Below are positions 53,875 through 62,708 of a DNA stretch of 64,000 nucleotides, piece after piece (positions within the stretch are counted from its first letter, which is position 1; each line of letters starts with the position of its first letter). The position numbers and the translations under genes were made by a program. Under the pieces are notes generated by a model. The model was not told the origin of the DNA and ran no database searches. It was given only the letters and a program-made list of their open reading frames with translations. The DNA is from Bacteroidetes bacterium 47-18 (lineage in GTDB: Bacteria; Bacteroidota; Bacteroidia; Chitinophagales; Chitinophagaceae), in the NCBI GenBank assembly GCA_001897155.1, contig MKSF01000021.1, forward strand, positions 1 through 64,000, written 5' to 3'.

Positions 53875-54984
53875 ATGTCTCAAGAAAATTCACCAGCCCA
53901 GGCTTTATTACTTTTGGAAGACGGTACTCTTTTCAGGGGAAAAGCTTATGGCAAAACAGGCACTACAGCAGGAGAGATCTGCTTCAACACGGGAATGACA
54001 GGCTACCAGGAAGTCTTTACCGACCCCAGCTATACCGGGCAGATGCTGATCATGAATACCTGCTATATCGGCAATTACGGGGTTAATGAAGCCGATGTGG
54101 AATCCGACAGTGTGAAAATAAGGGGACTGATCTGCAAAAATATAACCAAACGCTATTCCAGGATGGTAGCTACAGGCTCCCTGGAAGATTACCTCTCCGC
54201 CAACAACATAGTAGCTATCCAGGATGTGGATACACGGTCGCTGGTACAGCATATCCGCCAGAAAGGGGCTATGAACTGCATTATCTCCTCCGAGATAAGC
54301 GATATCGACACCCTGAAGGCAGAGCTGGCCAAAGTGCCGCCGATGGAAGGGCTGGAGCTGTCTTCCCAGATATCCACTACCGCCCCGTATTACTATGGTG
54401 ACAAGGACGCAGCGCTGAAAATATCGGTGCTGGACCTGGGCGTGAAGAAAAACATCCTGCAATGCCTTGCCGAAAGAGGCACTTACCTGAAAGTATTCCC
54501 GGCAAAGACCCCCGCGCAGGAGCTGCTGGACTTCCAGCCGGACGGTATCTTTATTTCCAACGGCCCCGGAGACCCGGCATCTATGCCTTATGCTATAGCA
54601 ACCGTAAAAGAGCTCCTGGCAGCCAATAAGCCGTTCTTCGGCATCTGCCTGGGTCACCAGCTGCTGGCGTCCGCGATGGGCATACCGACCTTTAAGATGC
54701 AGCATGGGCACAGGGGCCTGAACCACCCGGTAAAGAACCTGATCACCGGCAGATCCGAGATCACTACCCAGAACCATGGCTTCGGGATAGAGCCGGAAGC
54801 TACCCGGAACCACCCGGATATCGAGATCACCCACCTGAACCTGAACGACCAGTCCATTGAAGGTATCCGTATTAAGAACAAGCCGGCCTTCTCTGTGCAG
54901 TATCACCCGGAAAGCACACCCGGACCATTCGATTCCAGGTACCTCTTCGATGATTTCATCGCGATGATCCGGCAACACCAGTAA
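53875..54984 (+). CDS. carA: Carbamoyl-phosphate synthase small subunit
   Basis: Glutamine amidotransferase subunit feeding ammonia to CarB for pyrimidine and arginine synthesis. 369 residues. N-terminal CPSase domain (GEICFNTGMTGYQEVFTDPSY), then class I amidotransferase with nucleophile Cys in FFGICLGHQLLASAMG near 258 and His-Glu in FSVQYHPESTPGPFDS near 340. carB is not adjacent; it must be elsewhere or past another locus. pyrD, another pyrimidine gene, is 6 kb downstream. Confidence 0.97.
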   Translation: MSQENSPAQALLLLEDGTLFRGKAYGKTGTTAGEICFNTGMTGYQEVFTDPSYTGQMLIMNTCYIGNYGVNEADVESDSVKIRGLICKNITKRYSRMVATGSLEDYLSANNIVAIQDVDTRSLVQHIRQKGAMNCIISSEISDIDTLKAELAKVPPMEGLELSSQISTTAPYYYGDKDAALKISVLDLGVKKNILQCLAERGTYLKVFPAKTPAQELLDFQPDGIFISNGPGDPASMPYAIATVKELLAANKPFFGICLGHQLLASAMGIPTFKMQHGHRGLNHPVKNLITGRSEITTQNHGFGIEPEATRNHPDIEITHLNLNDQSIEGIRIKNKPAFSVQYHPESTPGPFDSRYLFDDFIAMIRQHQ

Positions 54985-55023
54985 AAATATTCAGATATAA
55001 AGGCGGTGCCGCCAAAAAAGTAC

Positions 55024-55068
55024 ACAACCCTGTCATATGGAGCTAAGCTCAAATATTGACAGGGTTGT
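55024..55068. repeat. Family C 45-bp hairpin element, copy 2 (also carA terminator)
   Basis: Perfect arms ACAACCCTGTCA / TGACAGGGTTGT, 21-nt centre, then TTTTTTATAC on the plus strand, so it can terminate carA. Opposite orientation to copy 1 at 799-843 and the same 45-bp length. Confidence 0.85.
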
Positions 55069-55086
55069 TTTTTATACATAGATATC

Positions 55087-55150
55087 ACATTTCGACAGGC
55101 TCAATGTGACAGACACAACGAACTTAATGTGACAAGACCAAAGCTCAATG
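55087..55150. repeat. Family A short fragment
   Basis: CATTTCGACAGGCTCAATGTGAC followed by two degenerate copies of the same phrase (AACTTAATGTGAC and AAGCTCAATGCAAC). Degenerate family A sequence in the convergent gap carA - serine hydrolase, adjacent to family C. Confidence 0.7.
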
Positions 55151-55203
55151 CAACAAAAGCAGGCTTGTTAAAAAGCGTTTTTTTGGCACCGGGAGCTATA
55201 AGG

Positions 55204-56373
55204 CTACCGGGTAATGACCCCAACGATCTTATCCCGCATCTCAAAAAATACCGGGCGCAGCGCGCTGTTGCCATCCGTACCATAGTTGACGATCAGTACC
55301 ATAGTGGTCTGCCGTTCGGGAAAGTAAAAAAGGTCGGCGCTGTAAGCCAGGTCACGTCCCCTGTGCCCGTAAGCATAGTCATTGCCCTTATTGATAAAAT
55401 CCTTCATTACGCCCAATCCCAGCAGCCTGTTGCTGCCTTCTTCCTCATAACTGTTGAACGTCAGCAGGGTATCCAGGTAGGAACCAGGCAGCAGGGTCTT
55501 CCGTTCAAACAGCGCCTCGCTGAATTTCAAAAGGTCTGACACGCTGGAATAGATACCGGTATAGCCATTGCCGCTGCCCGTATTATAGCTGGACAGGTTG
55601 GCGATCGTTCCGTTGTTATACAGGTCATAATAGCCCTGTGCCACTTTGCCCTCCGGCAGCTTATCATGGTAATAGTAATAAGTATTTTCCAGGCCAAGGG
55701 GATCAATGATCCTGCTGTGCAGCAGCGATGCGTGACTGCCTGCCTGGCCGTCTATGATCATGCTTAGCAGGAGCGTATTGGTATTGGAATACCCTGCCCT
55801 GCTTCCTGCGGCAAAAGCAGCCGGCCGGTTCCGCACAAAGGCCAGTATATCCTCCTGTGTCCTGTGGTAAGGCGGGTTATTCAATATGCTGAGATAAAAT
55901 TCCGTGTCCTTGATCACATCATAGATACCAGAGGTATGGTTCAGGAGCTGGCGGATGGTCACCTCGTCTGCGTTGGCAATGCCTTTCAGCGTAGCGGCAT
56001 CCAGGTAATCGCTTATTTTCCGGTCCAGGTCCAGTCGTTGCTCCGCCACCAGCTGCAGGGTCAGCACGCCCATAAACAGCTTGGTGATGCTGGCGACCTT
56101 ACTGACATGACAGGGCTGCATGGCCACCTGCCTGCCGATATCGGCAAAGCCGGCGGATTCCGTCCATACGCCTTCATTATCCTTGATCAGCAGGGTCATG
56201 CCGGGCAGTCCCCGCTCCCTGGCTTCCTTCAGGATGGTACGGTATTGCTGTGCTTTACTGTGCTGATCGTTGGACATAACATTACATTGGACGGTAGCTT
56301 CTATCGTTGGTTTGGTGCAGGTGCTGAAACATAGCATTCCTGCCACCGCGCCGATCATATGTTTAATTTTCAT
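55204..56373 (-). CDS. Serine hydrolase (beta-lactamase class C fold) lipoprotein
   Basis: 389 residues. Lipoprotein signal MKIKHMIGAVAGMLCFSTC. Catalytic motifs: SITK near 94 (nucleophile Ser and Lys), Tyr of GYSNTN near 196, and HRG near 336 (in YGHRGRDLAYSAD) in place of the KTG triad. This is the pattern of penicillin-binding-protein-like or esterase class C proteins, not a confident beta-lactamase. It overlaps the upstream gene by 11 nt. Confidence 0.87.
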   Translation of the reverse strand: MKIKHMIGAVAGMLCFSTCTKPTIEATVQCNVMSNDQHSKAQQYRTILKEARERGLPGMTLLIKDNEGVWTESAGFADIGRQVAMQPCHVSKVASITKLFMGVLTLQLVAEQRLDLDRKISDYLDAATLKGIANADEVTIRQLLNHTSGIYDVIKDTEFYLSILNNPPYHRTQEDILAFVRNRPAAFAAGSRAGYSNTNTLLLSMIIDGQAGSHASLLHSRIIDPLGLENTYYYYHDKLPEGKVAQGYYDLYNNGTIANLSSYNTGSGNGYTGIYSSVSDLLKFSEALFERKTLLPGSYLDTLLTFNSYEEEGSNRLLGLGVMKDFINKGNDYAYGHRGRDLAYSADLFYFPERQTTMVLIVNYGTDGNSALRPVFFEMRDKIVGVITR

Positions 56374-56998
56374 GTTGCCGGTCTTTTTGTCGTTTGATAG
56401 TGTACTGTATGCCTATATGGAAAGCGGTATTGGGCAGTAGAGGCACATAATCTTTCACAAAAGGGGTCTGCATCCAGAACTGGTATTGGATAAAGGGCTT
56501 TACAGGCAATTTCAGGCAAGGCTCCAGGTCGTATCCCAGCGTCAGCGCCGTGCTGAACATCGCCTGTGGCCTTCCCCAGTTAGCCTTGGCCACATAGGTG
56601 CCGTTTTCCTGCCGGAATACGGGAATAGCGGGGAAAGCGTGCAGGTAACCGGCACCGGCTGTCAGTGCAGCAGACAGCCTGAATTTAAAGCGGTATTCAT
56701 ACCCGGCCTCCGTATAAAGCTGCACGGCCTGCTGCGCGAACCTGTGATAAAAATAGCCCAGCTTCGCGGTCTGGAAAAAGCTGCTGTTAGGCCACTTTTT
56801 ATAAGTGTGAAAATAACCGGCCTGCACGCCGGGATGCACAGAACGGTTCCAGATGCCTGCAAAGCCCGTTCCGGGCAACGAGGTCCCGTTATTAAAAAAG
56901 CTCAGGCTAAGGGGTATATCTCCTTTCCCGGCCCGCACTTCCCTGCTACAGCATACCAGAGACAGGATAAAAAATCCGTATAATATTCTCATAAACAT
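56363..56998 (-). CDS. Small outer-membrane beta-barrel protein of unknown function
   Basis: 211 residues from ATG 56998; the open frame extends to 57067, but two TATATTTG boxes (57016-57023 and 57025-57032) lie in that extension. Signal sequence FMRILYGFFILSLVCCSRE-like. Aromatic-ended strands (QTAKLGYFYHRFA, LYTEAGYEYRFKFRLSAAL, FIQYQFWMQTPF) end with a C-terminal FHIGIQYTIKRQ. Pairs with the serine hydrolase in one operon (11-nt overlap). Function unknown. Confidence 0.68.
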   Translation of the reverse strand: MFMRILYGFFILSLVCCSREVRAGKGDIPLSLSFFNNGTSLPGTGFAGIWNRSVHPGVQAGYFHTYKKWPNSSFFQTAKLGYFYHRFAQQAVQLYTEAGYEYRFKFRLSAALTAGAGYLHAFPAIPVFRQENGTYVAKANWGRPQAMFSTALTLGYDLEPCLKLPVKPFIQYQFWMQTPFVKDYVPLLPNTAFHIGIQYTIKRQKDRQHEN

Positions 56999-57241
56999 TA
57001 GATAATACGATCTTACAAATATATCAAATATAATCGCTTTGTCCGTAGCAGCATCCCCGTATGCCAAAAAGATTTTAGAATACCGGCGGCGGTCACCTGG
57101 GCGTCACGGCACTGATCGGGATATCATAGCGTCAGACACCGCATTGAACAAAACAGGTTTAAAACTACTTATAACAGGAATTTCACGTGGGATTTACAAG
57201 AGTTATAAATACCTTTATGCGGTCCATTCAAACTACGTACT

Positions 57242-58522
57242 ATGCAGGAAAAGATCATTATAGTCGGTGCCGGTTTTGCCGGTCTGCATCTGGCCAAGCA
57301 GCTCCAGAATACCCATAATGAGGTCATGCTGATCGATAAACATAACTATCACCAGTTCCAGCCGCTGTTCTACCAGGTAGCTACGGCCCGTATTGAGCCC
57401 AGCAGCATCTCCTTCCCGCTCCGGAAGGTCTTCCAGCGCTCCCGTAATATCAGCATCAGGATCGCGGAAGTACAGCATATTGACAGCGCACAGCAAACCT
57501 TACATACCAATATAGGCCCTTTTAACTATACCAGGCTCATCATAGCTACGGGATGCACCACCAACTTCTTCGGCAATAAGGCTATCGAGGCCTATGCTTT
57601 CCCGATGAAATCAACACCCGAAGCCCTGACCCTCCGGAACAGGATATTATCCAACTTCGAAAAGGCGCTCTCTGCCGCACCGGAAGAAATGGAAGGCATC
57701 ATGAACATCGTGGTGGTGGGCGGCGGGCCTACCGGCGTGGAGCTGGCCGGCAGCCTGGCGGAAATGAAGACCAAGATATTGCCCAAGGACTATCCTGATA
57801 TGGATTTCAGCAGGCTCAACATCTTCCTGCTGGAAGGCAGCAATACCCTGCTGGGACCGATGTCCGAAGTATCCAGGCGCAAAGCAAAAGAGTATTTGGA
57901 AGCCCTGGGCGTAAAAGTATGCCTCCAGACGCTGGTAGAAGCCTATGACGGCCATACCATTTCCCTCAAAGGCAACGGCACCATCGTGTCCGACAACCTT
58001 ATCTGGGCGGCAGGCGTATCGGGCAATCTCATCAAGGGACTTGAAAAGGCCACCATACAGCGCGGCAACAGGATCGTGGTGGACCGCTATAATAAAGTAG
58101 TGGGCTATGATAATATCTTCGCGGTGGGCGACATCGCCTTTATGGAAACCCCGCTCTACCCCAACGGCCACCCTCAGGTCGCGAATGTGGCCATCAACCA
58201 GGGCAAGCTGCTGGCCCAAAATATAAAGAAATACCCGGACCGGCCGAATAGCTGGAAAATGTTTGAATACAAGGACCCGGGGTCTATGGCCACGGTCGGG
58301 AAAAGGAAAGCGGTAGTGGACCTGCCGAGCTTCAGCTTCCAGGGCAGAATGGCCTGGTTCACCTGGATGTTCCTCCACCTGATGCTCATCCTCAGCGTCC
58401 GGAACAAATTATTTATATTCATTAACTGGGCCATCAGCTATTTCACCAATGACACTACGCTGAGGCTTATACTCCATCCTTCCAGGCGGCAGGTAGAATT
58501 ACTGGACAATCAACCGGAATAA
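57242..58522 (+). CDS. ndh: Type II NADH dehydrogenase (NDH-2)
   Basis: Non-proton-pumping NADH:quinone oxidoreductase at the inner face of the membrane. 426 residues. FAD loop IIVGAGFAGLHLAKQL near 5-20; second dinucleotide loop VVGGGPTGVELAGSLAEM near 159-176; DNLIWAAGVSGN; IFAVGDIAF near 297 (FAD). The C-terminal amphipathic and TM-like segment (MFLHLMLILSVRNKLFIF) anchors it. Its VOC neighbour starts 4 bp downstream. Confidence 0.93.
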   Translation: MQEKIIIVGAGFAGLHLAKQLQNTHNEVMLIDKHNYHQFQPLFYQVATARIEPSSISFPLRKVFQRSRNISIRIAEVQHIDSAQQTLHTNIGPFNYTRLIIATGCTTNFFGNKAIEAYAFPMKSTPEALTLRNRILSNFEKALSAAPEEMEGIMNIVVVGGGPTGVELAGSLAEMKTKILPKDYPDMDFSRLNIFLLEGSNTLLGPMSEVSRRKAKEYLEALGVKVCLQTLVEAYDGHTISLKGNGTIVSDNLIWAAGVSGNLIKGLEKATIQRGNRIVVDRYNKVVGYDNIFAVGDIAFMETPLYPNGHPQVANVAINQGKLLAQNIKKYPDRPNSWKMFEYKDPGSMATVGKRKAVVDLPSFSFQGRMAWFTWMFLHLMLILSVRNKLFIFINWAISYFTNDTTLRLILHPSRRQVELLDNQPE

Positions 58523-58525
58523 GCT

Positions 58526-58963
58526 ATGGTACCTGACGGCAGAGATATACCCGGTGTATGCCCGTTCTATATCACGGACGATGTGGAAGGGTTCATTGAC
58601 TTTTGTAGGACGTGGCTGCAGGGGCAGGTAGCGCACCTGCTAACGGACCAGGCCACCGGTACGGCCAGGTATGCGGAAATAAAGGTCGGAGAAAGCCTGC
58701 TGATGGTCACCAGGACCGGGAACAGCCTGGCAGCCACCCGGAACCATACAATGGTGAGCGTGGAGGACTGCGTCTCCCTGTACGGGCGTGCCGTGGCAGC
58801 CGGTGTGGTGTCCGTACAGGCCCCTGTCTCCGTCCACCATTCGGGCGAGACCTATGCCGGCATAGCGGACGGCTGCGGTAATGTCTGGTGGCTCAGCACA
58901 CGGACAGAGCGGCTGAGCTACCGGGAGCAGCAGGAAAGATACCAGCAAAAAAGACAGCCCTGA
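58526..58963 (+). CDS. VOC superfamily (PhnB-like) protein
   Basis: 145 residues with the beta-alpha-beta-beta-beta halves of the vicinal oxygen chelate fold: CPFYITDDVEGFIDFCRTWL, IKVGESLLMVT, VSVEDCVSLYGRAVAAGV and YAGIADGCGNVWWLST. Metal ligands expected of the family are only partly visible, so it may be a non-enzymatic binder. It follows NDH-2 by three bases and is in the same operon. The terminator stem begins inside its last codons. Confidence 0.78.
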   Translation: MVPDGRDIPGVCPFYITDDVEGFIDFCRTWLQGQVAHLLTDQATGTARYAEIKVGESLLMVTRTGNSLAATRNHTMVSVEDCVSLYGRAVAAGVVSVQAPVSVHHSGETYAGIADGCGNVWWLSTRTERLSYREQQERYQQKRQP

Positions 58964-58976
58964 GGGACTGTCTTTT
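58949..58976. terminator. Terminator overlapping the 3' end of the VOC gene
   Basis: Stem AAGACAGCCC / GGGACTGTCTT with one bulged base and short loop, flanked by A- and T-runs. It covers the stop codon TGA (58961-58963). Confidence 0.75.
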
Positions 58977-59014
58977 AGTATTTTATACCGGTATCGGGAG
59001 CAGGGCTGCCGTTA

Positions 59015-59668
59015 TCAGGAAAGGGTCTTTTTCAGGCGGGAGATCGTATCGACCGGCGCGGTGGCGTTAAATACCGTATTGCCTGCCACCAGCACATCGG
59101 CGCCTGCTGCTATAATGGTCGCCGCATTGTCCAGGGTCACGCCGCCGTCTATCTCTATCAGCGCGCTGCTGCCGGATGCGAGGATCATCTGCTTAAGCTG
59201 CTCGATCTTTTTCAAGGTATGCGGAATGAATTTCTGGCCGCCAAAGCCGGGGTTGACAGACATCAGGCACACCAAGTCGATATCCGCGATCACATCTTCC
59301 AGCAGGTGCACCGGGGTATGGGGATTGACCGCCACGCCCGCTTTCATACCTTCGTTATGAATGGTCTGGATAGTACGGTGCAGGTGAGGGGACGCTTCTA
59401 TATGAACAGACAGGATATCAGCGCCGGCCCGGGCAAATTCCGTAACATACTTTTCCGGCTCCAGTATCATAAGGTGCACATCCAGCACTTTCTTTGCCTT
59501 GCTGTGTATCGCCTGTATCACCGGCAGCCCGAAACTGATATTGGGAACAAAACGGCCATCCATTACATCCAGGTGAAACCAGTCGGCCTCACTGTTATTG
59601 ATCATTTCTATTTCGTCTTCCAGTCGTAGAAAATCTGCGGAAAGCAAGGACGGAGCTATAAGTGCCAT
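59015..59668 (-). CDS. rpe: Ribulose-phosphate 3-epimerase
   Basis: Interconverts ribulose-5-P and xylulose-5-P in the pentose phosphate pathway. 217 residues, TIM barrel. APSLLSADFLRLEDEI at the start; WFHLDVMDGRFVPNISFG carries the metal-binding His and Asp; VHIEASPHLHRTI; MSVNPGFGGQKFIP; IEIDGGVTLDN; and VAGNTVFN at the end. Full length and intact. Confidence 0.97.
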   Translation of the reverse strand: MALIAPSLLSADFLRLEDEIEMINNSEADWFHLDVMDGRFVPNISFGLPVIQAIHSKAKKVLDVHLMILEPEKYVTEFARAGADILSVHIEASPHLHRTIQTIHNEGMKAGVAVNPHTPVHLLEDVIADIDLVCLMSVNPGFGGQKFIPHTLKKIEQLKQMILASGSSALIEIDGGVTLDNAATIIAAGADVLVAGNTVFNATAPVDTISRLKKTLS

Positions 59669-59706
59669 ATTAAATCTGTTTGGTTAGGTATGAGGTGTGA
59701 AGGTTA

Positions 59707-60054
59707 TTAAATGTGCATTTTCTCTTTTTTCTCCAGCAATGCTTCTACGGTCTCTACATACATTTCATCCGGCACACAGCAATCCACCGGGCATACGGCA
59801 GCGCATTGCGGCTCCTCGTGGAAACCCTGGCATTCCGTACATTTATCCGGAACAATATAATAGACATCTATCGCTACGGGATCGTGGGGGCTGGACGCAT
59901 CGGTTGTCGCACCATTCATCAATACATATGCTCCGTTGACGTTGGTACCATCTGCCATTTTCCATTCCACGCCGCCTTCATAGATCGCATTATTCGGGCA
60001 TTCCGGTTCGCAGGCTCCGCAATTGATACATTCATCTGTTATTTTAATAGCCAT
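59707..60054 (-). CDS. fdx: 2[4Fe-4S] ferredoxin, Alvin-type
   Basis: 115 residues. First cluster [15 protein letters not shown] (residues 11-25); second [21 protein letters not shown] with the long insertion between Cys 2 and 3 typical of Alvin-type ferredoxins. Electron carrier in the cytoplasm. A TAACTTTG box on this strand lies at 60126-60133. The gene is divergent from the acyl-CoA reductase-like gene. Confidence 0.93.
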   Translation of the reverse strand: MAIKITDECINCGACEPECPNNAIYEGGVEWKMADGTNVNGAYVLMNGATTDASSPHDPVAIDVYYIVPDKCTECQGFHEEPQCAAVCPVDCCVPDEMYVETVEALLEKKEKMHI

Positions 60055-60125
60055 TGTGAAATAAAATTTGTTAAGTAAGTATAATTACTTTGAATTTTTT
60101 GAATAATTATTAGTTTTTACGCCAG

Positions 60126-60133
60126 CAAAGTTA
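60126..60133 (-). promoter_or_regulatory. Putative -7 box of the ferredoxin gene
   Basis: TAACTTTG on the minus strand, about 70 bp upstream of the ATG. Confidence 0.35.
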
Positions 60134-60163
60134 CAATTTCGCGTTCATAAAATCTAATGGAAT

Positions 60164-61213
60164 ATGTTTACCATTTCTAAAAGAACGAATGCCGTCTGCG
60201 GCCTGGCAGCAGCCTTTGACAGTCATGACGAAACCTGGAAAAAGGTGCGGGAAGAGGCTCACAGGGCCAACGGCTGGTTCACGGTGGCATACATTGACCT
60301 TGCAGTACAACATATCGTTAACCGGTTCCTGGACAGGACCCTCCTGGAAGCATGGCTCCTGCAGTATCCTGACCTCTCCCGGAAATTCCCGGAGCACCAG
60401 TCCCTGACGGTCGGCATTGTAATGGCAGGCAATATCCCGCTTGTGGGATTCCATGATTTCCTGGCCGCGTTCCTGGCCGGCTTTAAGGTCAGAATGAAGC
60501 TCTCTTCCAAAGACACCGTACTCTGGAATTATATATACGGCTACCTGTCTGATCAGTATCCTGAGTTCCGGGATACGGTGGCCATAGTACCGATGCTGAA
60601 GGACTGCGATGCCTACATTGCCACCGGCAGCAACAATACCTCCCGCTACTTTGAGCAGTATTTCGGCCGCTACCCGCATATCATCCGTAAGAACAGGACT
60701 TCCGTAGCCGTCCTGACAGGACAGGAAACGGACGCGGAGCTGCAGGCGCTCGAAAGCAGCATCAACACCTATTTCGGGCTGGGCTGCAGGAATATTTCAA
60801 AGATATATGTGCCTGAGGGCTATGATTTTGAGCACTTCATCGCTAAAACAAAGCACCACATCTGGCAGCGGGACCATAACAAATACAAGAACAATTACGA
60901 CTACCAGCTGGCCATGTACATCCTGAACAAGGTGCAGTACATGAGCAATGAAGCAACGCTTTTCGTGGAGAACAGGGAAATATACGCCCCGGTCAGCGTG
61001 GTGCATTATGAATATTACGACAGGCAGGAAACCATCTACCCCGACCTGAACAGGTCAGAGGTCCTGCAATGCATAGAAACCGCGGCGGCAAACCTGCCCG
61101 TGCTGCAGGCCCATACCACCGTACCGGTCATTCCCCTGGGCAGCAGCCAGTCTCCCGGCCTGACGGATTATGCAGATAATGTAGATACTATGGCATTTTT
61201 ATCGGCCCTTTGA
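60164..61213 (+). CDS. Acyl-CoA reductase (LuxC-like) family protein
   Basis: 349 residues, shorter than LuxC (about 480). LTVGIVMAGNIPLVGFHDF near 83-100, VRMKLSSKDTVLW, YIATGSNNTSRYFEQYFG near 148-165 and nucleophile Cys in FGLGCRNISKIYVP near 208. It keeps the aldehyde-dehydrogenase-like core and the catalytic Cys but lacks the full N-terminal domain of bioluminescence LuxC. Family: fatty acyl-CoA to aldehyde reduction. Physiological substrate not known. It shares its divergent promoter region with ferredoxin, and pyrD follows after 16 bp. Confidence 0.78.
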   Translation: MFTISKRTNAVCGLAAAFDSHDETWKKVREEAHRANGWFTVAYIDLAVQHIVNRFLDRTLLEAWLLQYPDLSRKFPEHQSLTVGIVMAGNIPLVGFHDFLAAFLAGFKVRMKLSSKDTVLWNYIYGYLSDQYPEFRDTVAIVPMLKDCDAYIATGSNNTSRYFEQYFGRYPHIIRKNRTSVAVLTGQETDAELQALESSINTYFGLGCRNISKIYVPEGYDFEHFIAKTKHHIWQRDHNKYKNNYDYQLAMYILNKVQYMSNEATLFVENREIYAPVSVVHYEYYDRQETIYPDLNRSEVLQCIETAAANLPVLQAHTTVPVIPLGSSQSPGLTDYADNVDTMAFLSAL

Positions 61214-61214
61214 T

Positions 61215-61222
61215 TAATTTTG
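61215..61222 (+). promoter_or_regulatory. Putative -7 box of pyrD
   Basis: TAATTTTG directly after the luxC-like stop (61213) and 7 bp before the pyrD ATG. It could give a very short leader; a shared transcript with the upstream gene is the alternative. Confidence 0.35.
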
Positions 61223-61229
61223 TGACGCT

Positions 61230-62267
61230 ATGTACAATCTTATTAAACGCATACTCTTCAGAAAACCGCCGGAAGAAGCGCATTACTGGACCATGACCCA
61301 ACTGCAAAGAGCTTACCGGATGGGTTTTATGAGACGGATACTGAAGAAACAATTCGCTACCGGGCGCACGGACCTGTCACAGACCATCTGGGGCATTACC
61401 TTCAAAAATCCCGTAGGACTGGCAGCAGGCTTCGACAAGGATGCCAAGTTCATTAACGAGCTGGATATGCTGGGCTTCGGCTTTATAGAGATCGGTACGC
61501 TCACACCCCGGCCGCAGGACGGCAATCCCAGGCCCAGGCTGTTCCGACTGCCGGAAGACGAAGCACTGATCAACAGGATGGGGTTCAACAATGAAGGAGT
61601 GGCGGCAGCGGTGCAGCGGCTGAAAAATACCAACCGGAATATCGTGGTAGGCGGCAATATCGGCAAGAACAAAGTGACGCCCAATGAAAACGCGGACGAT
61701 GACTATATCAAATGTTTCGAGGCACTGCACGATGTGGTGGACTATTTCACCGTCAATGTCAGCAGCCCCAATACGCCCAACCTCCGCGCCCTGCAGGACA
61801 AGGAACCGCTGGAAAAGCTGCTCCACAGCCTTGTACAGCTCAATCGTAAGAAAGCCGCACCCAAACCTATCCTGCTCAAGATAGCGCCTGACCTTAATGA
61901 CAGCCAGCTGGACGATATCATAGCGATCGTAAAAAATACCGGCATAGACGGCATTGTGGCTACCAATACCACCATCTCCCGTGAAGGACTGAGAACGGAC
62001 GCTGCCACCGTCAGCGAGATAGGCGCCGGCGGACTCAGCGGCAAGCCTGTAAAAGAACGCGCCACGGAAGTGATCAGGTACCTGCACCGGCATTCCGGCG
62101 GCAGCATACCTATTATAGCCGTAGGCGGCATACAGACCGCACAGGACGCACAGGAGAAGCTGGATGCGGGCGCGTCACTGGTACAGGTATATACCGGCTT
62201 TATCTATGAAGGCCCGTATATCGTAAAGAATATCTGCAATGGCATTACGCTTCCCAAAAGATCATAG
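61230..62267 (+). CDS. pyrD: Quinone-dependent dihydroorotate dehydrogenase (class 2)
   Basis: Oxidises dihydroorotate to orotate, feeding electrons to quinone. 345 residues. N-terminal amphipathic membrane helix region ([17 protein letters not shown]), then [38 protein letters not shown], catalytic Ser in [14 protein letters not shown] near 178, and [19 protein letters not shown] and the C-terminal FMN-phosphate site [10 protein letters not shown]. The N-terminal extension defines class 2. Gene 16 bp after the LuxC-like gene. Confidence 0.96.
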   Translation: MYNLIKRILFRKPPEEAHYWTMTQLQRAYRMGFMRRILKKQFATGRTDLSQTIWGITFKNPVGLAAGFDKDAKFINELDMLGFGFIEIGTLTPRPQDGNPRPRLFRLPEDEALINRMGFNNEGVAAAVQRLKNTNRNIVVGGNIGKNKVTPNENADDDYIKCFEALHDVVDYFTVNVSSPNTPNLRALQDKEPLEKLLHSLVQLNRKKAAPKPILLKIAPDLNDSQLDDIIAIVKNTGIDGIVATNTTISREGLRTDAATVSEIGAGGLSGKPVKERATEVIRYLHRHSGGSIPIIAVGGIQTAQDAQEKLDAGASLVQVYTGFIYEGPYIVKNICNGITLPKRS

Positions 62268-62341
62268 GATAGTATAATAACCGGCTATCTATATGTAAGC
62301 AGACAATCCATTATATGGAAGCTGTCAGGGATAAGCCACAA

Positions 62342-62470
62342 AGAGATGCCTCACATCCGTTCGAAATGACCAGGCAGGCTGTAGTACTTTGGGGCAGTAA
62401 AAGCATTCTATGGCCTACAGAGCACACAATTTCCAGCGAAACATACCTGTAATAACAATAGTCATTTTAT
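62342..62470 (+). repeat. Family B dispersed intergenic repeat, copy 5
   Basis: Core CCTCACATCCGTTCGAAATG at 62349-62368; middle TTTCCAGCGAAACATACCTG; tail CTGTAATAACAATAGTCATT. Convergent gap pyrD - clpB. Confidence 0.75.
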
Positions 62471-62675
62471 ACTATTTTTCCCGGAGGAACTGCCTGCAAG
62501 GGTCTTCATCCGGGCGAAACGGACTGTAGCAGGGAACTATGCCCAGCGGCGCTGAATTACTTTCTGATCTGTTGATTATGAGATCTTGCTCCGCAGGAGA
62601 GCAGTTCCTCCAGGTCGCTACGTTTCAGCCGGGATGACGTATAAAGACAACCTCTTTTTATCGGCACACTCATCA

Positions 62676-62708
62676 CAAAAAAACCGCCCCCCTTACCGGG
62701 AGACGGCT
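62676..62708 (-). terminator. Terminator of clpB
   Basis: On the minus strand, stem CCGTCTCCC / GGGGGCGG (with G-T pairs) followed by TTTTTTTTG. It lies 20 bp past the clpB stop. Confidence 0.75.

Noticed and set aside
53908-54978. 356-codon frame antisense to carA
   Set aside because: Mirror of a strongly conserved gene; no protein family recognised. Similar antisense frames at 20457-21476, 16398-17198, 18606-19358, 21605-22522 and 42409-43290 were rejected for the same reason.
55204-56373. Beta-lactamase resistance gene
   Set aside because: It has SxxK and Tyr motifs but HRG replaces KTG, and it is a lipoprotein paired with a small barrel protein. A peptidase or esterase role is equally likely.
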